DNA of 64,000 nucleotides from Anomaloglossus baeobatrachus (GCF_048569485.1 NW_027445228.1:62001-126000); one strand, 5' to 3'. Counted from the first letter of the stretch, positions 12,536-23,747 are shown. A program made the numbers and translations. Notes: generated from the sequence alone by a model not told the origin.

Positions 12536-13833
12536 CAGTGATGGCGAACCTATGGCACGCGTGCCAGGCTGGGCACGCAGAGCCCTTTCTGCCGGCACGC
12601 ACGCTGTCGCCACATTCAGATACTTTGAACTGTCGGTGTGATCGCACCGGCAGTTCAAAGTGGTGTTGGTGCGGAGGAGACATTTCGCCTTCCTCTGACA
12701 CTCCTCCTCTCCTAGGCCGCAGGCCTGTTGCCTAGGAGATGGCAGAGCGTCAGTAAGTGGCGCCGGCGTCTTGTGGCCGTGTGGGAACTGACTGAGGACC
12801 CAGCTGCACGCTGCGGGTGCTGGAAGGTGAGGTTTTTTTAATTTTTTAAAACGGTGTGCGGCTGTACCAAGGTAAGGGCAAATATGGAGAGCCCGGGGTT
12901 GGGGGGGGGGTACATGGAGAGCACGGGGGGGGACATGGAGAGCACGGGGGGGGCAAACATGGACAGTTACGGGGGGTGGCAAACATGGACAGCACGGGGC
13001 AAACATGGACAGCACTGGTGGAAACATGGCTGCAAGGATGGAGGGAAACATGCAAGGATGGAGGGAAACATGCAAGGATGGAGGGAAACATGCAAGGATG
13101 GAGGGAAACATGCAAGGATGGAGGGAAACATGCAAGGATGAAGGGGAACATGCCAGGATGAGGTACATTTACCAGGATAGGGTAATTTAACAGCATGGGG
13201 AACATGCCAGCGATGAAATACATTTACAATAATGGAGTACATTTACCAGGATGGGGTACATTTGCTAGGATGGAGGACATTTACCAGGAATGGGGTACAT
13301 GCCGGGATGGAGGAACATTTACCAGGATGGGGAATATGCTGGGATGGGGTACATTTTCAGGATGGGGCCATGATGGGGACAAATATACCAGAATGTAGAA
13401 AATATATATCCGGATGGGGGACATGTTTACCAGGAAGTGGCCAGGAAGGGGGACAGAACTACACAATGAAAGGGGAGGGGAGCAACTCATACGTCTTTAT
13501 GGGTTTTCAAGATATTTACACTTTGAAATGTAGATGTGGATTACAGGGTGACATCTGATTGCATTCCATGCTAACATTTCTGTCTGTCTAATATGCTGCA
13601 ATTTTTTCCAGAAACATCAATCCAACTGCTGTGTCTGGAAAGGGCAGTGGCAGTGGCTCATCTTCAATGTGTGGTAAGCATGCATGAGCGTGATGCCCCC
13701 TGCTGAGGAGAAGAGAAGACTGCAAAGGTAAGGTTAAAATCAATTATTTACATAATAGGATTGGTTGGCACTTCGCAATAAAAATTGGGTTTAGGGCTAC
13801 AGTTTGGGCACTGTGAAAGGTTCCCCATGACTG
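12536..13833. mobile_element. hAT element, 8-bp duplication CCTTAGAG
   Basis: It starts CAGTGATGGCGAACCTATGG and ends AAAGGTTCCCCATGACTG, an imperfect terminal inverted repeat. CCTTAGAG flanks it at 12528-12535 and 13834-13841. The first 130 bp hold a small hairpin (about 12625-12660). The rest is tandem GGGG-rich and GATGGAGGGAAACATGCAAG repeats. It has no transposase. It is the innermost of four nested elements (DIRS-1, Harbinger A, DIRS-2, hAT). Confidence 0.85.
13016..13160. repeat. 20-bp minisatellite
   Basis: About six tandem copies of GATGGAGGGAAACATGCAAG; the neighbouring 13160-13440 has looser ACATTTACCAGGATGGGGT units. Confidence 0.85.
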
Positions 13834-13981
13834 CCTTAGAGTTTATCTTGCAGATGAGTTATTTGTCTAAACCATTGTATCCATCCTTCTATAAGTACTT
13901 TAAAAGAACACTGGAGGGTGGAGGTGGGGAGGGGGCTTTTAACCTCTCTGATCCTGTCCCTGTATAGGTCAAGGGGATTAA

Positions 13982-14678
13982 GGGTACCGTCTCACTAAAC
14001 GACGTACCAGCGATTCCGACCACGATATGACCTGGTCAGGATAGCTGGTGCGTCACTGCATGGTCACTGGTGAGCTGTCAATCAGGCATATCTCACCAGC
14101 GACCAGCCAGCAGCGACTCGTGGAAACGATGCTGCGCTTGGTAACCAAGGTAAATATCGGGTAACTAAGCAAAATGCTTTGCTTGGTTACCCGATATTTA
14201 CACTGGTTACGCACACTGCTTAGCACTGGCTTCCTGCACTCGTAGCCAGGGTACACATCGGGTTACTAAGCAAAGTGCTTCGCTTAGTTATCCGATGTGT
14301 ACCTTGGCTACGTGTGCAGGGAGCAGGCAGCCGGCTTCTAGCAGCTGCGGACGCTGGTAACTAAGGTAAATATCGGGTAACCAAGCAAAACCTTTGCTTG
14401 GATACCCAATGTGTACCTTAGTTACCAGCGTCCGCAGCTGCTAGAAGCTCCCTGCATATTCAGATCATTGCTCTCTCGCTGTCAAACACAGCAATGTGTG
14501 CTTCACAGCGGGAGAGCAATGAGCAAAAATGAACCAGAGCAGTGTGTAGCGAGCAACGATTTCACAGCAGGGGCCAGGTCGCTGCTTAGTGTCACATACA
14601 TCGAGATCGCTGATTAGGTCACTGGTGCGTCACAAAACCTGTGACTCGGCAGTGATCTCGCTATGTGAGAATTACCCC
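13982..14678. mobile_element. 697-bp Harbinger-type MITE in DIRS-2 right end
   Basis: The ends GGGTACCGTCTCACTAAACGA and the complement of CGCTATGTGAGAATTACCCC are flanked by TAA (13979-13981, 14679-14681). The interior carries several palindromic copies of the GTAAATATCGGGTAAC module that also occurs in the MITEs at 36635-37417 and 47070-47794. Confidence 0.7.
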
Positions 14679-14892
14679 TAACTCCTGTGGTGCTGTCCGG
14701 AGGGACTACTGGAAACTGAATTACCGATAACCGGTAGGTGTAATTCGTATTTTTTGCTTAAATGTAATTTTTAAATTGAAAATCATATTTTTTCACATTC
14801 TCAAACGTAAACAAAATTTTTAAAAAAATATTCCATGTGTTTATTATATAAAAGTTTAAATAATTATTCTTATCTAATGTTTCAAATAATAG

Positions 14893-15164
14893 GTATCTTT
14901 CTACAGGACTTTCTTTTGCTGCCCTTCATCTCTAATATCTTCTAGAAAATCTACAATCGGTGGCATAGTGTCTACAACATTTGCAGCTATATGGGACAAA
15001 CTCAATACAACAATAATGCCAGAACCAACCAGTGATCAATGGCTGAGGATTGCCCAAGGTTTTCAAATGAAATGTCAAATACCAAATTGCATAGGATGGA
15101 ATGCTATGGATGGAAAGCACATCAGGGTTCAGAAACCACCACACTCAGGATCTCAATATTTTAA
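14893..15164 (+). pseudogene. Harbinger A transposase, piece 2 (first catalytic Asp)
   Basis: It follows an acceptor (AAATAATAG) and continues piece 1 in phase with YLSTGLSFAALHL, then loses the frame (an in-frame stop follows within a few codons, then a shift). It resumes as FAAIWDKLNTTIMPEPTSDQ and AMDGKHIRVQKPPHSGSQYF. AMDGKH carries the first catalytic aspartate. The reading frame is cut by the TTAA element at codons after QYF and resumes at 19503. Confidence 0.75.
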
Positions 15165-16529
15165 CCCCTTAACGACCCATGACGTACAGGGTACGTCATG
15201 GTGCCCTGGAACTTAACGACCCATACGTCATGGCGAAATTGCGGCCCCGGAGCCCCAGTGAGTGCGTTCGGTGTATAAAAACTTTAGATTCAGGAAGGAG
15301 GGGACCTCTGCCTGACCTCAGGAGGGGTGGTGTCTCCTTCCCGGACCTACGGAGGCTGTGATTGGCTGGCGAACACTGCTCAGCCAGTCACAGCTACTGT
15401 AATGTTTCACCCATTGAAAGTGGCTAAAACATTGAAATACAGCCTTGATCAGTGCTGCTACAGCACTGATCATTGGCTGAAGCTGGGTGATCTCTGTTGC
15501 ACCCTCCCCCAGCTCTGATTGGAGAGACCGGTCTTGTAACCGATCTCTCCAATCACAGTGGATCTGGGGCTGGTGACCTGTAGGTTACCGCCGCCTTATC
15601 TTCACTCAATCCATGGAAGCTGAGGAGAGCGATCCCTTCATGTGCCCTGTTGGTAAGCCGCTGCCGCCAATCCGCCGCCACTACCCCGATCTGCCACTGC
15701 CACCCTCCTCTATCTGCTGCCCCCCCTCCATCTGCCACTGATCTCTCCCCATCAGCTGCTGCCCCCTCCCTGATCTGCTGCCCGCTCTCTCCCATCCTCT
15801 TCATCTGCTGCCCCCTCCCCTATCTCTCATCTTCCCTGATCTCTTGCCCCCTCCCTGATCTACTGCCCCCTCCACCATCTCTCACCCTCCCCGATCTGCT
15901 GCTCGCTCTCTCCCATCAGTCGCTGCCTCCTCCCTGATCTGTTGTCCCCTCTGCGACCTGTCACCCTCCCTGATCTGCTGCCTGCTCTCCCATCCTCTTC
16001 ATCTGCTGCCCCCTCCCCTACCTCTCACCTTTCCTGATTTGCTGCCCCTTCCACTACCTCTCACCCTGATCTACTGCCCGCCCTCTCCCATCCTCCGCCG
16101 CGCCCTCTCCCATCCATCCATTTGTTTTTCCATCCCACATAGTCCCCCCCTTTTTTGCAGCCCATCCGGGCGTGCGTCCTGATTTTTTTTTTTTCTGTAA
16201 ACTAAGAAATACAAATAAACTTAGTTTCGGGCCAGTAAAATGATACTGTAGTAATCGTCAACTACAGTATTTTTTACTGAATATTGTATTGGTCAGCCCA
16301 GTGCCAGGCGTGAGAGCGATGTACAAGTTTCACATGGTATCATCCGGCACGGTCACTCTTCCAGACAGATGTGTGCGGCTGTGCCGGATGATGCGATGCG
16401 AGATTCATGCATCGCTCTCACATGTGCCAATTGAATTAGTGTCAGTTGCAGGCGCTCATTTTTTTCTCTTTTTTCTCATGTCTGTATTTTTTATTTCGCC
16501 AAACTAATATTTTTTTGTGTGGGGGTGGT

Positions 16530-17572
16530 CTGGTTTCCAAAATGGGGTCACGTTGGGGAGCTCCACTGTTTCGGCACATTAGGGGGATCTCCAAACGCAA
16601 CATGGTGCGCCTAACGATTCTAACTAATTTTCCCTTTAAAAAGTCAAATGACGCTCCTTCCATTTGGAGTTATGCCGTGCGCCCAAACAGTGGTTTTCTG
16701 CCACATATGAGGTATCAGCGTGCTCAGGACAATTTGCCCAACAAATTTTGCTATCCATTTTATCTTTTTACCCATGAAAAAATTAAAGAATTGAGCCTAA
16801 AATAACATTTTTGTGGAAAAAAAGTACTTTTTTGTTTTTATGGCTCACTGTTTATGCCATGGGGGGTCTAGTTTCCAAAATGAGGTCATTTGTGGGGAAG
16901 CTCCATTGTTTAGGCACCTCAGGGGGTCTCCAAATGCAACATGGCGTCCGCTATTAATTCCAAACAATTTTGCTGTGAAATGGCGCTCCTGCCCCGTCGT
17001 GCGCCCAAACAATTACTTTCCACCACATATAAGGTATCTGTGTACTCAGGAGAAATTGCACAATACGTTTTATGGTGCGATTTTCCTGATACCCTTGTGT
17101 TGTGAAAATAAAGCTACCTGGTTGAAATAACAATTTTGTGTAAAAAAAAAAAAAATATATATATATATATATATCTATAATATATATATATTGCAATTTT
17201 TCCTGATACCCTTGTGGGAAAAAAAAGCTACCTGGTTGAAGTAACAATTTTCGTGATAAATTTTTTTTTTTTAATTTTCACGGCTCAAAGTTAACTTTTG
17301 TGAAGCCCCTAGAGGTTCAAAGTGCTCACTAACCATCTATATAAATTCCATGAGGGGTCTCATTTCCAAAATGGGGTCACTTGTGGGGTAGCTCCATTGT
17401 TTAGGCACCTCAGGGGCTCTCCAAACGCAACATCGCATCCGCTAATGATTCCAGACAATTTTGCTCTCAAAAATTCAAATGATGCTCCTTCCCTTCCGAG
17501 CCTTATCGTGCGCCCAGTCAGTTGATTTCCACCACATATGAGATATCGGTGTACTCAGGAGAAATTGCACAA
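16530..17572. repeat. Tandem TTTCCAAAATGGGGTCAC blocks
   Basis: Three diverged blocks share, in order, TTTCCAAAATGGGGTCAC, TAGCTCCATTGTTTAGGCAC, CTCCAAACGCAACAT, GCTCCTTCC, CACATATGAGGTATC and GTACTCAGGA. A related single block occurs in both zinc-finger arms (about 740-980 and 49800-50045). Confidence 0.7.
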
Positions 17573-17576
17573 TTAA

Positions 17577-18822
17577 CCCCTTCACGACTGGCCGATTTTT
17601 CGCTTTCCGTTTTTTTCGCCATTCTTCTTCTGAGAGTCGTAACTTTTTTATTTTTCAGTCAATGTGGTCATGTGAGGGCTCACTTTTTGCGGAACGAGCT
17701 GTACTTTTAAATGCAACCATACGTTTTACCATATAGTGTACTGGAAAATGGCAAAAAAATTCCAAATGCAGAAAAATTGCAAAAAAGTGCAATAGCACTA
17801 TTGCTTTTGAGATATTTTATTCACTGTGTTCACTATATGGTAAAACTGATGTGTGGGTGTGATGCCTCAGGTCAGTGCGAGTTCATAGACACCAAACATG
17901 TAGAGGTTTACTTTTATATAAGGGGTTAAAAAAAAATCGGAAGTTTGTCCGAAAAAAGTGGCACACGTTTTACGCCATATTCCGTGACCCGTAGCGTTCT
18001 CATTTTTCGGGATCCATGGCTCAGTGATGGCTTATTTTTTTGTCTCGAACTGACGTTTTTAACGGTACCATTTTTGCGCAGATGCTACCTTTTGATCGCC
18101 TGTTGTTGCATTTTGCGCAAAAGTTATGGCGACAAAAAAACGTCATTTTGGCGTTTGGAATTTTTTTGCCGCTGCGCCGTTTACTGATCAGATTAATTGA
18201 TTTTATATTTTGATGAGGCGTTTCTGAATGTGGCGATACCAAATGTGAGTATTTTTAATTTTTTTTTAACCCTTTAATTTTCGATGGGGCGAATGGAGGG
18301 TAATTTGAACTTTTAGGTTTTCTGTTTTAATTTTTTTTAAATTTTTTTTTAACTATTTTATTTTAGTAGTCCCCCCTAGGGAGCTATAGCGATCAGCAAT
18401 CCGATCGCTCTGCACTATCTGCTGATCACTGCTACACAGCTGTAAACAGCAGATACGCTCATTTTTTTTTTCACTGGGCTGCGGGCCAAATGAAAGCAAT
18501 TCATGTGTAGTACAGGAGTCATCACATGACCCTGTGCTACCATGACCACTACCGGAAGTCACGTGATCACGTCACGTGATCACGTCACGTGACTTCTGGT
18601 ATTGGGCGGTAAGTAAAGGTTTACCGCGATCGCGCTTATAATGACGCTGTCACATTGACAGCGCCATTTAAGGGGTTAAACGGCACGAGCAGATAGCGAT
18701 TCTGCTCTTGCCTAGCAGGCACACATCTCAGCTGTGAAAATCAGCTGAGATGTGTGCCGATCGCGGCATGCTGCAGCCGGCAGACCGCAGGCAGTAACAT
18801 TATGCCCTCGGTCGTTAAGGGG
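17577..18822. mobile_element. Nested 1.25-kb TTAA-site element
   Basis: It is flanked by TTAA (17573-17576, 18823-18826) with ends CCCCTTCACGACTGGCCG and the complement of CGGTCGTTAAGGGG. It is the same general type as its host element. It holds a run of CACGTGATCACGT palindromes (about 18555-18600) and no gene. Confidence 0.7.
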
Positions 18823-19502
18823 TTAATTTTATGGTGCATTTTTTTCCTGATACCCTTTGTGAAAATGAAAAATTTTATGGCTAAAGTACCATTTTTGTGT
18901 AAAAGTAAAATTTTCATTTTTTCCTTCTACATTGCTTTGGTTGCTGTGAAGCTCCTAAAGGGTTAATAAACTTCTTGGATGTGGTTTTGAGCAGCGTGAG
19001 AGGTGCAGATTTTAGAATGGGGTCACTTTTGGGTATTTTCTGTCGTCTAGGTTTCTCAAATCACTCCAAATGTGATGTGGTACCTAAAATTTTTTTTTTG
19101 TAAATTTTGTTGGAAAAATGAAAAATTGCTGATTGACCCCTTCTAACTTCCTAACGAAAAAAATGTTGTTTTGAAAATTGCGCTGGTGTAAAGCAGACGT
19201 GTGGGAAATGTTATTTAGTAACTATTTTGTGTGACATCTCTCAGATTTATGGGCATAAAATTTCAAATTTTGAAAATTGCGAAATTTTCAAAATTTTAGC
19301 TAAATTTCTGAAATTTTCACAAACGCAAAACATATCGGCCTAAATTTACCACTGACATGAAGTACAATATGTCACAAAAAAACAATGTCAGAATTGCCAG
19401 GATCCAGCGTTCCAGAGTTATAACCTCATAAAGTGACAATGGTCAAAATTGCAAAAAAATGGCCGGGTCTTTAAGGTGAAAACAGGCTGGGGGCTGAAGG
19501 GG

Positions 19503-19763
19503 TTAATTATAAACAATATGTTTCTGTAGTTTTGCTTGCAGTTGCTGATTTGACCTCCCTTTTCATAATTGTGGACATTGGTGCATATGGAGGAGCAGGT
19601 GACTCAGATTTTCAACCATTCAACAATGTTTTCCCGCATGTTGAATGAAACGTTGCATATTCCAAATCCACAGCCACTGCCTGGTTCCTTAAGCACAGCA
19701 ATTTTTTATTTTTTTTTGTTGCTGATGAGGCTTTTAAATTAAAGACACATGTAATGTGGCCCT
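19503..19763 (+). pseudogene. Harbinger A transposase, piece 3
   Basis: The frame of piece 2 resumes with YKQYVSVVLLAVADLTSLF, IIVDIGAYGGAGDSDF and, after a disruption, FFFVADEAFKL. The VDIG..GDSD and VADEAF blocks correspond to the central acidic residues of the DDE domain. An in-frame stop and a frame change lie between them, so the gene is dead. The LTR element interrupts it at 19764. Confidence 0.7.
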
Positions 19764-20270
19764 TGTGAAGATGTAATTTACCCTCTCACTGTATATGCTG
19801 TACAGATTCCTATTTCAAGCTGGGTTCATTGTCTTATTTGAACTACTTCTGTGTACATTTCTATTGTTGTAGGTAATCACCCCCTAAAATGCAAGGTTAT
19901 ATCCTCTTGAGGCACTTCCATCCCTGGGAGTAGGGGGAGGTGGGCCTAGAGTCCAACTAGTGTAAACTCTGCTTACCTGGGAGATTCAGTCAGAGTGAGC
20001 TGAAACTTGAAGGGAGCAGGAGCTCCAGCCTGTGTGGCTGTGGACACGGACGGAGCTAGGCCTGTGTGGCGGCCCGTGGGATTGTGTGGAACTCTTTGGA
20101 CTACTGTAAGGACGATTGCTTTGTAATCCGGTCCGAGGATTGTCGGGAAGGGCCCCCGAATCTGTTTTACGTGGACTTATCGTGTGCTGTTCCAGTGTTC
20201 TTGTGAATAAACCTGTTGGATCGTTCCTCGGCCTGTTGTCTCTCCTTGCTCTGCTGTACACCCCGTCACA
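19764..20270 (+). repeat. 5' LTR (507 bp)
   Basis: Starts TGTGAAGATG and ends CCCCGTCACA; AATAAACC occurs about 65 bp before the end. Pairs with 22217-22723. Confidence 0.92.
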
Positions 20271-20304
20271 AACTGGTGGCAGCGGCGGGATCAGAGCAGA
20301 AGAA

Positions 20305-21561
20305 ATGGAGGACAACAGCCAATCGACGTCTGAAACCAGAACCTCAGGATACAGGAACTGGACTGTGGCGAGTCTACAAACAAAGGCCCGTGAATTAGGT
20401 GTCGGCTACAAAGGACTCTCTAAGGAGCAACTAATTGAGGCATTGGAACACGCTTGCCTGCAAGATGGCACCGAGGAACAATTTCCACAGCAAGGGGAGC
20501 AAAGACGGGAGCCGGAGGTGAATACCCAAAAAAGTCAATGGGTTGTGTGGTACAAGGAAAAGATGGCACTGCTTGGAGATGAGGCCACCATAGAAGATAA
20601 GAGGGAGGCCATGCGTGGAGCTGAAGAGAAGGAGCGCAGGATGGAGGAGATGGCATTGCTGGATAAGCAGCTCGCTGTGGAAGCCGCGAGAGGTTCCAGA
20701 CAGACTGTAACCCCAGCACCCATCATGAGGGAACTTCCCAGAGTGTCCCGCAAAGACTTCAAGCAGTTTAATGAGGCTGCTGGTGACATTGAGGGCTTCT
20801 TCCAGGACTTTGAGCATCAGTGTCGATTAATGGAAGTCCCAGAAAGGGAGCGCGTCCGGCATCTGGTTGGGCTCTTGGAGGGTGGAGCTGCCGACGCCTA
20901 TAGAGCTATGGACCCTCAGTGGAATTGTGAGTATGGGGAGATAAAACAGACCATTCTGGAACATTATGCCGTGACCCCAGATACTTATAGGACTAAGTTC
21001 CGTACATTAGCCTGTGATGGAGAAGTGTCTTTCAAGATGTTTGCCCACAGACTGAAACAAGTGTGCCATCGCTGGCTGGAGGGAGAGGGAGCCTTAACTT
21101 GGCAGACCTTCCTCCAGGTCATCCTAAAAGAACAATTCTTTGCCCAGTGCCCCGCTGAGATCCGGGAATGGGTGCGTGAGAGAAAACCAGCGACAGTGGA
21201 GGAAGCTGCTGCTCTAGCTGATGAGGTGCTCACTATCAAGCCTCAGTGGAGGGTTTTGTTGGAGGATGGAGAGACGCCTAACAGCTCCACAACACCGGAT
21301 GCCCCCAGTTATTCTGCCCCCATTGTTCCCCGTTCCTCTAAGCCACCACATGTTGATACCCGTGTTAATGTGCCTTCAGTTGCTTCTACTGCACTTTCTG
21401 GAATACGCCGGGGAGAGGAAGTAACAGAGCGCAGGTGTTATGTTTGTAGGCATCCCGGGCATTTGCAGGCCTCATGCCCAGCCAGCCCATGGAGGAATCA
21501 TCCTCAAACCCCTACAGCACCTTCAGGTGGGAGTCGGCCTCCAAGTTCCCCTACCCCTTAA
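20305..21561 (+). CDS. LTR-element Gag with SCAN-like capsid segment and zinc knuckle
   Basis: Open region of about 418 residues in a fossil LTR element. The N-terminus has a SAP-like block (NWTVASLQTKARELGVGYKG then LSKEQLIEALEHA). A charged coiled-coil stretch follows. At about 20998-21235 comes a region starting FRTLACDGEVSFKMFAHRLK with FLQVILKEQFFAQCPAEIRE, WVRERKPATVEEAAALADEV. This matches the SCAN-domain pattern (QRLRELCRQWL, LLVLEQFL, LPEELQAWV, P.S.EEAV). A knuckle CYVCRHPGHLQASC lies near the end. SCAN domains are known to derive from the Gag of Gmr1-like gypsy elements. The ATG at 20305 fits better than 20116, which lies in the LTR. Confidence 0.8.
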   Translation: MEDNSQSTSETRTSGYRNWTVASLQTKARELGVGYKGLSKEQLIEALEHACLQDGTEEQFPQQGEQRREPEVNTQKSQWVVWYKEKMALLGDEATIEDKREAMRGAEEKERRMEEMALLDKQLAVEAARGSRQTVTPAPIMRELPRVSRKDFKQFNEAAGDIEGFFQDFEHQCRLMEVPERERVRHLVGLLEGGAADAYRAMDPQWNCEYGEIKQTILEHYAVTPDTYRTKFRTLACDGEVSFKMFAHRLKQVCHRWLEGEGALTWQTFLQVILKEQFFAQCPAEIREWVRERKPATVEEAAALADEVLTIKPQWRVLLEDGETPNSSTTPDAPSYSAPIVPRSSKPPHVDTRVNVPSVASTALSGIRRGEEVTERRCYVCRHPGHLQASCPASPWRNHPQTPTAPSGGSRPPSSPTP

Positions 21562-21589
21562 CCAAGAGGACGCCTTGGATGGAGGGAGA

Positions 21590-22125
21590 CCCAGCTCAGA
21601 TGCTATCAATGTGGACAGCCAGGGCATCGGCAAGTCTCCTGCCCAGCTGTTCAAATGAGGACAGATCCTGCGCCCAACCGGATTGTTAATTATTTACAGC
21701 CCAGCGCCATGGAGGAAGATGTGGCACCGCTATGTGAGGACTGGCCTAGTGACTCAGCCCCCCATGTTGCACCACCAGGAGTTTACGGGGTGCGACCTGC
21801 AGTTATGACGACTTCTGCTCATCGAGGTAAGCACTTGCAGGAGGTTGTGCTGGATGGACAGAGACTTGTTGGATTTTGTGACTCGGGTGCTTTCCTCACA
21901 CTGGCTGATCCCCGAGTGGTTCGGCCTGAGGCAATCCATAGAGGACCTGGGATTGTCATTGAACTGGCTGGTGGACAATGGAGGACTATTCCCACAGCCA
22001 CTGTGGATCTGAGCTTTGGTTTTGGGGTCAGGCGATGTGTGGTTGGGGTGATGGGTGGTCTGCCTGCAGCTGTTCTCCTGGGCAATGATGTGGGAGAGCT
22101 ACGATGCCAATTCGTGGCTGCATGA
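21590..22125 (+). CDS. LTR-element zinc knuckle and aspartic protease region
   Basis: This region has a second knuckle (CYQCGQPGHRQVSC) near 21600 and a retroviral-type protease with FCDSGAFLTLADP (active-site DSG) near 21880 and a VLLGNDVGEL block near 22080, equivalent to the family's ILGRD motif. It ends shortly before the polypurine tract, with no room for reverse transcriptase. Confidence 0.7.
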
Positions 22126-22216
22126 AGCCACATGTAAGTAACGCTCTGCCTGTGTGTACTTAACCAGTGACCTGTAGAGGTCCCTAGTACGTACCCAAGT
22201 TGGGAGGGGGAGGGAT

Positions 22217-22723
22217 TGTGAAGATGTAATTTACCCTCTCACTGTATATGCTGTACAGATTCCTATTTCAAGCTGGGTTCATTGTCTTATTTGAACTACT
22301 TCTGTGTACATTTCTATTGTTGTAGGTAATCACCCCCTAAAATGCAAGGTTATATCCTCTTGAGGCACTTCCATCCCTGAGAGTAGGGGGAGGTGGGCCT
22401 AGAGTCCAACTAGTGTAAACTCTGCTTACCTGGGAGATTCAGTCAGAGTGAGCTGAAACTTGAAGGGAGCAGGAGCTCCAGCCTGTGTGGCTGTGGACAC
22501 GGACGGAGCTAGGCCTGTGTGGCGGCCCGTGGGATTGTGTGGAACTCTTTGGACTACTGTAAGGACGATTGCTTTGTAATCCGGTCCGAGGATTGTCGGG
22601 AAGGGCCCCCGAATCTGTTTTACGTGGACTTATCGTGTGCTGTTCCAGTGTTCTTGTGAATAAACCTGTTGGATCGTTCCTCGGCCTGTTGTCTCTCCTT
22701 GCTCTGCTGTACACCCCGTCACA
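22217..22723 (+). repeat. 3' LTR (507 bp)
   Basis: Same length and ends as the 5' LTR, with one observed difference. The flanking GCCCT duplication follows at 22724-22728. Confidence 0.92.
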
Positions 22724-22870
22724 GCCCTTCCCTAGATGTACATTAAATAATGCACGGCGAAATTTTCAACTACTGTCTTTCGCAAGCAAGAAGAGTTGTT
22801 GAATGTGCATTTGGAATAATGTGTGCAAAATGGAGAATCCTATTCACTAATATTCAGCTCAGTGAGCAAA
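22724..22870 (+). pseudogene. Harbinger A transposase, piece 4 (catalytic Glu)
   Basis: The C-terminal part of the transposase: a block RCTLNNARRNF, a frame change, then YCLSQARRVVECAFGIMCAK. ARRVVE..FG carries the catalytic glutamate. The clean break at the LTR-element duplication shows that the retroelement inserted inside the transposase gene. Confidence 0.75.
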
Positions 22871-23475
22871 ATGGGAAGCGAGGCTTGCAGACAAGAGAAC
22901 AAGAGCTGCTTCCTCAAGGGCCAATGAGTGATCTCAGCAGAGAGAAGGCAGACTTGCCACTAAGACTATTGCTATTTCTTCCACCAGGGCACAGGAAAAG
23001 TTGCCATGTGTTATTCTGGATTGTTGAGAGGTATCCCCTTTAATGGCGCTTTGTCTGCTCCCATGAAATCCCCTGCTCAACATGAGGTTCTATGAAAGGA
23101 ATGGAAGGTTGCATGTGTGTGCCAATGGATGATGTTTGGTCTGGATGTGGTTGTTGTGCGTCTGTTATTTTTGGTGGTTGTGGTATGGTTACTGTTGATC
23201 TTTCCTCTTGATTTGTGTTTGTCATGCGTAGTTTGTTCTTATCTGACAATTTCTACCCTTCTAGGAAATTGAACACCATATTAGGGTCATTTGGTGATGT
23301 GCATGAATGAAGAAGAATTTGAATACCATTTCTTGCCCGCAGCCTAACTTCAGCCTAATTTTTCCTTTCATTAACGGAGTAAAAAAAAAGTCATCTATAG
23401 CATTACAAATCTAATCCATTCAAAATAAAAAAAAATGCAAAAAAATTAAACTCATGACTTTAATGAACATGAAAT
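22871..23475. other. Harbinger A right interior
   Basis: No clear gene. A - strand open stretch at 23040-23249 begins MSDKNKLRMTNTNQEERSTV and is polar and proline/glutamine-rich. It lies where a second Harbinger protein could be, but no Myb or MADF signature is visible. Confidence 0.35.
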
Positions 23476-23747
23476 AATAAATAATTTTATTCATTTATAT
23501 AGCGCTATTAATTCCACAGCACTTTACATACATTGGCAACACTGTCCCCATTGGGGCTCACAATCTAGAGTCCCTATCAGTATGTCTTTCAAGTGTGGGA
23601 GGAAACCAGAGAACCCCAGAGGAAACCCACGCAAACACGGGGAGAACATACAAACTCCTTGCAGATGTTGTCCTTGGTGGGATTTGAACCCACGACCCCA
23701 GCGCTGCAAGACTGCAGTGCTAACCACTGAGCCACCGTGCCACCCTA
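23476..23747 (-). mobile_element. tRNA-derived SINE (V-SINE-like)
   Basis: The - strand begins with a tRNA-like head: A box around GGCTCAGTGG and B box GGTTCAAATCC. A conserved body GTATGTTCTCCCCGTGTTTG with GCGTGGGTTTCCTC follows, then a 3' part ending in GCGCTATATAAATGAATAAA. This order fits V-SINE/HE1-like vertebrate SINEs. The head is not a functional tRNA gene. It lies within Harbinger A. Confidence 0.75.

Larger units (their letters stand above)
9036..14752. mobile_element. DIRS-2: non-autonomous or eroded DIRS-type fossil in Harbinger A intron
   Basis: The left end (about 9036-9160, TTCCAGGACGTCCCTACAGA) and right end (about 13890-13981 plus 14679-14752) are inverted relatives that share a CTGTCCCTGTATAGGTCAAG segment and the GGTGCTGTCCGGAGGGAC segment. 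An internal complementary region at about 12413-12526 joins the complements of the two extreme tips, as in DIRS-1. No reverse transcriptase or recombinase is recognisable; the body is minisatellites and unassigned DNA. A hAT element and a MITE are nested in it. It belongs to a different subfamily from DIRS-1. Confidence 0.7.
15165..19502. mobile_element. 4.3-kb TTAA-site DNA transposon (Kolobok/piggyBac-type)
   Basis: It is flanked by TTAA at 15161-15164 and 19503-19506. The ends CCCCTTAACGACCCATGACG and the complement of GGGGGCTGAAGGGG match over the outer bases. It contains C-rich sequence with CCCTCCCTGATCTGCTGC units (15640-16110), three roughly 340-490-bp related blocks beginning TTTCCAAAATG (16530, 16868, 17356), an AT run (17146-17190), and a nested TTAA element. 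No transposase was recognised, so it is non-autonomous. TTAA duplication fits Kolobok or piggyBac; I cannot choose between them. Confidence 0.7.
19764..22723 (+). mobile_element. Young Gmr1/gypsy-type LTR element, gag-protease only
   Basis: Two 507-bp LTRs (19764-20270, 22217-22723), TGTGAAGATG...CCCCGTCACA, are flanked by a 5-bp duplication GCCCT (19759-19763, 22724-22728). I see one base difference between the LTRs, so the insertion is very recent. A purine tract (22202-22215) precedes the 3' LTR. The interior (1.9 kb) has a gag region (20305-21561) and a zinc-knuckle plus protease region (about 21590-22125) with an FCDSGAFLTLADP active-site block. Reverse transcriptase and integrase are absent, so any movement needed help in trans. 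Gag contains a SCAN-like segment. Confidence 0.9.

Noticed and set aside
20998-21235. A host SCAN-domain gene
   Set aside because: The SCAN-like segment is inside Gag of an LTR element with paired LTRs and a target-site duplication.
23690-23747. A tRNA gene on the - strand
   Set aside because: A and B boxes are present, but the sequence continues into a SINE body and the acceptor stem does not close as in a tRNA.
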